Shown: one piece after another, positions 60,954-64,000 of the stretch
Layout: the number at the start of each line of letters is the position of its first letter
Position numbering within the stretch: position 1 is the first letter of the stretch
Source: Bacillota bacterium
GTDB taxonomy: Bacteria > Bacillota > Dehalobacteriia > UBA4068 > UBA4997
Direction of reading: 5' to 3'
Length of the DNA: 64,000 nucleotides
NCBI GenBank assembly: GCA_021771915.1
Contig: JAETNY010000006.1
Location: 124,001-188,000, forward strand
Program-made: the position numbers and the translations under genes
The notes under the pieces: generated by a model
Databases searched by the model: none
The model's input: only the letters and a program-made list of their open reading frames with translations
Told to the model about the DNA's origin: nothing

Positions 60954-60982
60954 ATTATACCACATAAAATCAGATTGCACAA
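60954..60982 (-). promoter_or_regulatory. Promoter of efp
   Basis: Minus-strand TTGTGC (60977-60982) and TATAAT (60954-60959), 17-base spacer, in the gap between rplS and efp. Confidence 0.7.
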
Positions 60983-61021
60983 GCTTTTTTTTCCAATCCT
61001 AACAAATCGGTTCAAAGAAAT

Positions 61022-61058
61022 AAATGCCGCCGTTTTCCACGGGAACGGCGGCATTTGT
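61022..61058 (-). terminator. Terminator after rplS
   Basis: AAATGCCGCCGTT and AACGGCGGCATTT (minus strand, with small mismatches next to the loop) followed by ATTTCTTTG. Lies 27 bases after the rplS stop and before the efp promoter. Confidence 0.8.
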
Positions 61059-61084
61059 TAATTTTACAGACTAAAAACTCCGGC

Positions 61085-61426
61085 CTAGCGGATATCCTTA
61101 ATACGTGCAGCCTTACCGGTGAGGTTACGCAGATAATAAAGCTTCGCCCGACGCACTTTGCCGCGACGCATAACCTGAATTTTAGCCAGTCTGGGGGAAT
61201 GCACAGGGAAAGTTCTCTCCACGCCAACGCCATAGCTTACACGGCGCACGGTAAATGTTTCCCGAATACCACTGTTCTGGCGTTTAATTACCACGCCCTC
61301 ATACTGCTGAATTCTCTCCTTGCCGCCCTCAACAACGCGTACGGAAAGGCGAACAGTATCACCAGGTTTAAACTCCGGAATATCATCACGCAACTGTTCT
61401 TTTTCCAATTCTTCGATTACGTTCAT
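61085..61426 (-). CDS. rplS: 50S ribosomal protein L19
   Basis: 113-residue ribosomal protein at the 30S-50S interface. It shows [40 protein letters not shown] and the C-terminal [22 protein letters not shown] 61426 with AAGGAGG is the start, not 61447. Usually accompanied by trmD and rimM, which are not adjacent here; it stands as a single gene ending in a strong terminator. Confidence 0.97.
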   Translation of the reverse strand: MNVIEELEKEQLRDDIPEFKPGDTVRLSVRVVEGGKERIQQYEGVVIKRQNSGIRETFTVRRVSYGVGVERTFPVHSPRLAKIQVMRRGKVRRAKLYYLRNLTGKAARIKDIR

Positions 61427-61600
61427 GGTCTGTTTCCTCCTTAACATCTCGGAGCGTTCATACCCGGCGGCCTCAATCGAATAAAGCCGCGGCAGCGGAC
61501 CGTCCGTTCATTCATATTAAATCAGCCTGAATGTTGGCCTAAAATACTTAACTATTTTAACACATCGCCAATCGTTTGGCAAGCTTTTTTTGAAATTTTT

Positions 61601-62581
61601 TCAATTCTTATCCTCTTGCGTCTGCTCCACAGCGCTCACAATCTGATTTTGCAGGCTGGCCGCAAAACGCTTAAAACGCTCCTTATCCAACTCTTCCACC
61701 ATCTCTTTCAATTCAGACGGCGTAAAATAATATTTCTCACCACAGAACCGGCAAACCAACTCCGTCTGCTCACCGGCCTGCTCCTTTTCCTGCCAAAGTT
61801 CTTTCAGCTGCTTATAGCCCAGGCTTAAAAGCGCACCACGCAGACGTTCCTGGCTACATGAGCAGCGATAAGCCAAAGGCGCGCGCGCCAACTCGCGCCA
61901 CGGCACGCCCAACATAACCTCATCAGCCATTTCCGTCAGCGTCAGACCATTTGCCACCATCTGACTAATCGGCAGCAAATTGCTGATATTAAACTCCAGC
62001 TGTTTAATCACCTTTTCGTCGGCATGCGGCAAAACCTGCAACAGAAAACCACCGGCCGCGTCAACCGCACCGCCCGGTGCAATCCGCACGCCCAGCCCAA
62101 CAGCAGCCGGCGTTTGCTCTGACTCCAAATAATATTGGGTGACGTCATCGCCAATTTCACCACTCACCAAATCCACCGTACCCGTGTATGGCTCGCCAAA
62201 GCCCATATCCTTAATTACGGTTAATGTGCCGCGCCCCACAGCGCCGCCCACATCAAGCTTGCTGTCCGACCGCCGGGCAATATCTACCTGCGGATTAGCT
62301 ACAAAACCACGCACCGCACCGTCCGGTTCGGCCACCACCGCCAGACTGCCCAACGGGCCGTCGCCGTTCACACGCAGGGTCACGCTGTCGCCCTCGCCTT
62401 TCAGGTTCAGGCCAAAAAACACGCCGGCCGTCAAAAGACGCCCCAAAGCGGCCGCCGCCACACTCCAGGCGTCATGCCGCCGGCGCCCCTCCTCGCACAA
62501 ATTAGTAGTCTGCGCCAGCCAAAGCTTAACGCTGCCGTCCTCGCTCACCCCACGCAGGCAATAATCCTGCTGCTCTGTCAT
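61601..62581 (-). CDS. hslO: Redox-regulated chaperone Hsp33
   Basis: 326-residue holdase activated by oxidative unfolding. The N-terminal domain has VTLRVNGDGPLGSL, while the C-terminal zinc switch has CSCSQERL and CRFCGEKYYF (CxC and CxxC). ATG 62581 with GAGGTG upstream is preferred to 62590. Lies 39 bases downstream of ackA. It adds to the oxygen-stress genes of this window. Confidence 0.95.
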   Translation of the reverse strand: MTEQQDYCLRGVSEDGSVKLWLAQTTNLCEEGRRRHDAWSVAAAALGRLLTAGVFFGLNLKGEGDSVTLRVNGDGPLGSLAVVAEPDGAVRGFVANPQVDIARRSDSKLDVGGAVGRGTLTVIKDMGFGEPYTGTVDLVSGEIGDDVTQYYLESEQTPAAVGLGVRIAPGGAVDAAGGFLLQVLPHADEKVIKQLEFNISNLLPISQMVANGLTLTEMADEVMLGVPWRELARAPLAYRCSCSQERLRGALLSLGYKQLKELWQEKEQAGEQTELVCRFCGEKYYFTPSELKEMVEELDKERFKRFAASLQNQIVSAVEQTQEDKN

Positions 62582-62620
62582 CTGCAACACCTCTATATTT
62601 TCTACTATTTTATTGCAACT

Positions 62621-63865
62621 TTATTTTAACAAATTATGCTTCAAAACAACCTCGCGCGTATCACGCGCAATCATCAGTTCTTCGTTAGTCGGCACCACAT
62701 AAACCTTAACCCGGGACTCCGGTGCAGAAATCAGCTTAAAATCCTGCTCGGAACTGTTAATTTCCAAATCCAACTCCACACCGATATAACTCAGACGCTG
62801 ACAAACGTCTTTACGCATCTGCGCATCATTTTCACCCATACCGGCCGTAAACACAATCGCGTCCACACCACCCATTAATACCACATAGCCGCCAATCAGC
62901 TTAACCAGCTGATGATACAGCATGTCTACCGCCAACTTGGAACGCTTATGGCCATTACCAAGCGCCTTACGGATATCACGCATATCGCTGCTGATGCCAG
63001 AAATACCTAAAAGACCGCACTCCTTGTTCAGATACTCGCTTAAGCGCGCCGGCGTCCAGCCCTCCTGCTCCATCAAAAAGGCCGCAATCGAGGAATCAAT
63101 CGTACCACAGCGCGTACCCATCATCAAACCCTCCAACGGCGTGAAACCCATGGTGGTATCCAAAACCCGGCCACCCTTAATTGCCGCCAGACTGCTGCCA
63201 TTACCAATATGGCAGGTGATAATTCTGGTTTCCTCCTGCGGCTTATTCAAAAGGCCAATAATCTGGTCACAAACATAAGCATGGGAGGTGCCATGAAAAC
63301 CATAACGCCGAATATTGTATTTCTCATACATATCATAGCTGATAGGATACATATAAGCCTCCGGCGGCATGGTTTGATGAAATGCCGTGTCAAAAACGCC
63401 CACATTCGGCACGCCGGGCATCTCGTCCAGACAGGCCTGCACGCCAAGCAGCGCCGGCGGATTATGCAGCGGCGCCAGTTCATTAAGCTTAACCAGAAGC
63501 TGCAAATTCTCCGGCGTCAGTTCCACCGCCTCACTAAACAAATCACCGCCATGTACAATACGATGCCCAACCGCGCTTATCTCACTCAAATCATGAACAA
63601 CACCCAAATCAGAATGAGTCAGCAGTTTAATCACCATCGCCAGGGCGTCCCTGGAATTTTTCAGTTCACATTCAATAGTATCCTTCTTTTTGCGGTGTTC
63701 AATACCCAAACTGGTTTCCATTTCCAGATAAACAGTATGCTCAATATAAGAATCTGACAGTCCAATCTTATCCGCCACGCCTTTGGCCAAAGCCCTCTCA
63801 GAATTCGTGTTGAACAGCTGATATTTTAACGAAGAACTACCAGAATTTAATACCAAAATCAACAT
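62621..63865 (-). CDS. ackA: Acetate kinase
   Basis: Interconverts acetyl phosphate plus ADP and acetate plus ATP, the energy-yielding end of acetate fermentation. The 414 residues show LNSGSSSLKYQ, GHRIVHGG, RRYGFHGTSHAYV, TCHIGNGSSLAAI, DTTMGFTPLEGLMMGTRCG and FTAGMGEN. GGGGGGAC precedes the ATG. pta, its usual partner, is not visible; the next 135 bases to the window end hold no clear gene. Confidence 0.97.
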   Translation of the reverse strand: MLILVLNSGSSSLKYQLFNTNSERALAKGVADKIGLSDSYIEHTVYLEMETSLGIEHRKKKDTIECELKNSRDALAMVIKLLTHSDLGVVHDLSEISAVGHRIVHGGDLFSEAVELTPENLQLLVKLNELAPLHNPPALLGVQACLDEMPGVPNVGVFDTAFHQTMPPEAYMYPISYDMYEKYNIRRYGFHGTSHAYVCDQIIGLLNKPQEETRIITCHIGNGSSLAAIKGGRVLDTTMGFTPLEGLMMGTRCGTIDSSIAAFLMEQEGWTPARLSEYLNKECGLLGISGISSDMRDIRKALGNGHKRSKLAVDMLYHQLVKLIGGYVVLMGGVDAIVFTAGMGENDAQMRKDVCQRLSYIGVELDLEINSSEQDFKLISAPESRVKVYVVPTNEELMIARDTREVVLKHNLLK

Positions 63866-63961
63866 TTTGCGTCCCCCCTTAAGCGAAACAACATTTTTTC
63901 AATCCTATTGCCGCTTTAGGAGGCATATTACCGCCAATGCAGCCATAACTTGTTAAATAAC

Positions 63962-63989
63962 AAAAATCTGCCGCTGCAAACAGCGCGGC
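63962..63989 (-). terminator. Terminator of a gene beyond the right edge
   Basis: Minus-strand GCCGCGCTG and CAGCGGC form a hairpin (63989-63970) followed by AGATTTTTG. It should end a minus-strand gene lying to the right of the window. Confidence 0.6.
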
Positions 63990-64000
63990 CATATTAAAAA

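Noticed and set aside
63866-63960. Possible gene start or end right of ackA
   Set aside because: No frame with support; only a terminator-like hairpin near the edge can be defended.

Overview
The window looks like the chromosome of an anaerobic, endospore-forming, flagellated member of the Bacillota (Clostridia- or Negativicutes-like). The evidence is a complete spoIIIA operon, an IspH-ribosomal protein S1 fusion, a T-box leader, a CsrA-flagellin pair, HutP-family and CD1247-type proteins, and oxygen-defence proteins of anaerobes (flavodiiron protein, rubrerythrin). Most genes lie on the minus strand and many are core housekeeping genes. A finer taxonomic call cannot be made from the sequence alone. 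No rRNA, tRNA, CRISPR array or complete insertion sequence was seen.

Layout. Positions 1-11,000 hold phospholipid and core genes (gpsA, plsY, der, ispH-rpsA, plsC, cmk, a hutP-family gene, rpe), plus a small plus-strand cassette of membrane proteins ending in a YjbR-like gene. Positions 10,857-22,060 hold rsgA, the PrkC/PrpC kinase-phosphatase pair, translation and rRNA-modification genes (rlmN, rsmB, fmt, def, rlmB), an LCP protein and an S4-domain protein. Positions 22,216-25,943 are a plus-strand alaS-ireB-ruvX-DUF1292 run. An AT-rich accessory island (25,944-28,557) follows, with an Rpn-type nuclease, a duplicated HTH regulator module and remnants of both. Positions 28,558-36,319 hold spoIIIAA-AH, asp23, amaP, a DUF2273 gene and nusB. 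Positions 36,455-47,015 combine oxygen defence (flavodiiron protein, glutamate synthase-like/rubrerythrin) with two biotin operons (bioB-bioD and bioY-bioW-bioF), each preceded by BirA-type operators, and a TrpB2-type gene under a tryptophan T-box. Positions 47,067-54,823 are the flagellar section: csrA, a large flagellin, yjfB, a sulfotransferase-like protein, an APS-kinase-like/methyltransferase fusion and a sensor kinase. Positions 54,952-63,865 hold a ComEC-type hydrolase, ComEA, a Lys-rich repeat membrane protein with an FtsE-like ATPase, a C39-like protease, a Cys/His/Asp-rich CD1247-type protein, efp, rplS, hslO and ackA.

The best candidate for an undescribed system is the pair at 47,067-50,180. 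A kinase of the APS-kinase fold fused to a methyltransferase adjoins a large sulfotransferase-like protein, immediately downstream of flagellin. Together they could make and transfer a modified, possibly sulfate- or phosphate-containing and methylated group onto flagellin or its glycan. Other points of interest are two gene fusions that keep internal ribosome-binding sites (one probably made by a one-base indel), a YjbR gene that reads through its own terminator, a cluster of spaced CTATCA/TGATAG inverted repeats around the csrA promoter, and a duplicated regulator module with one decayed copy.
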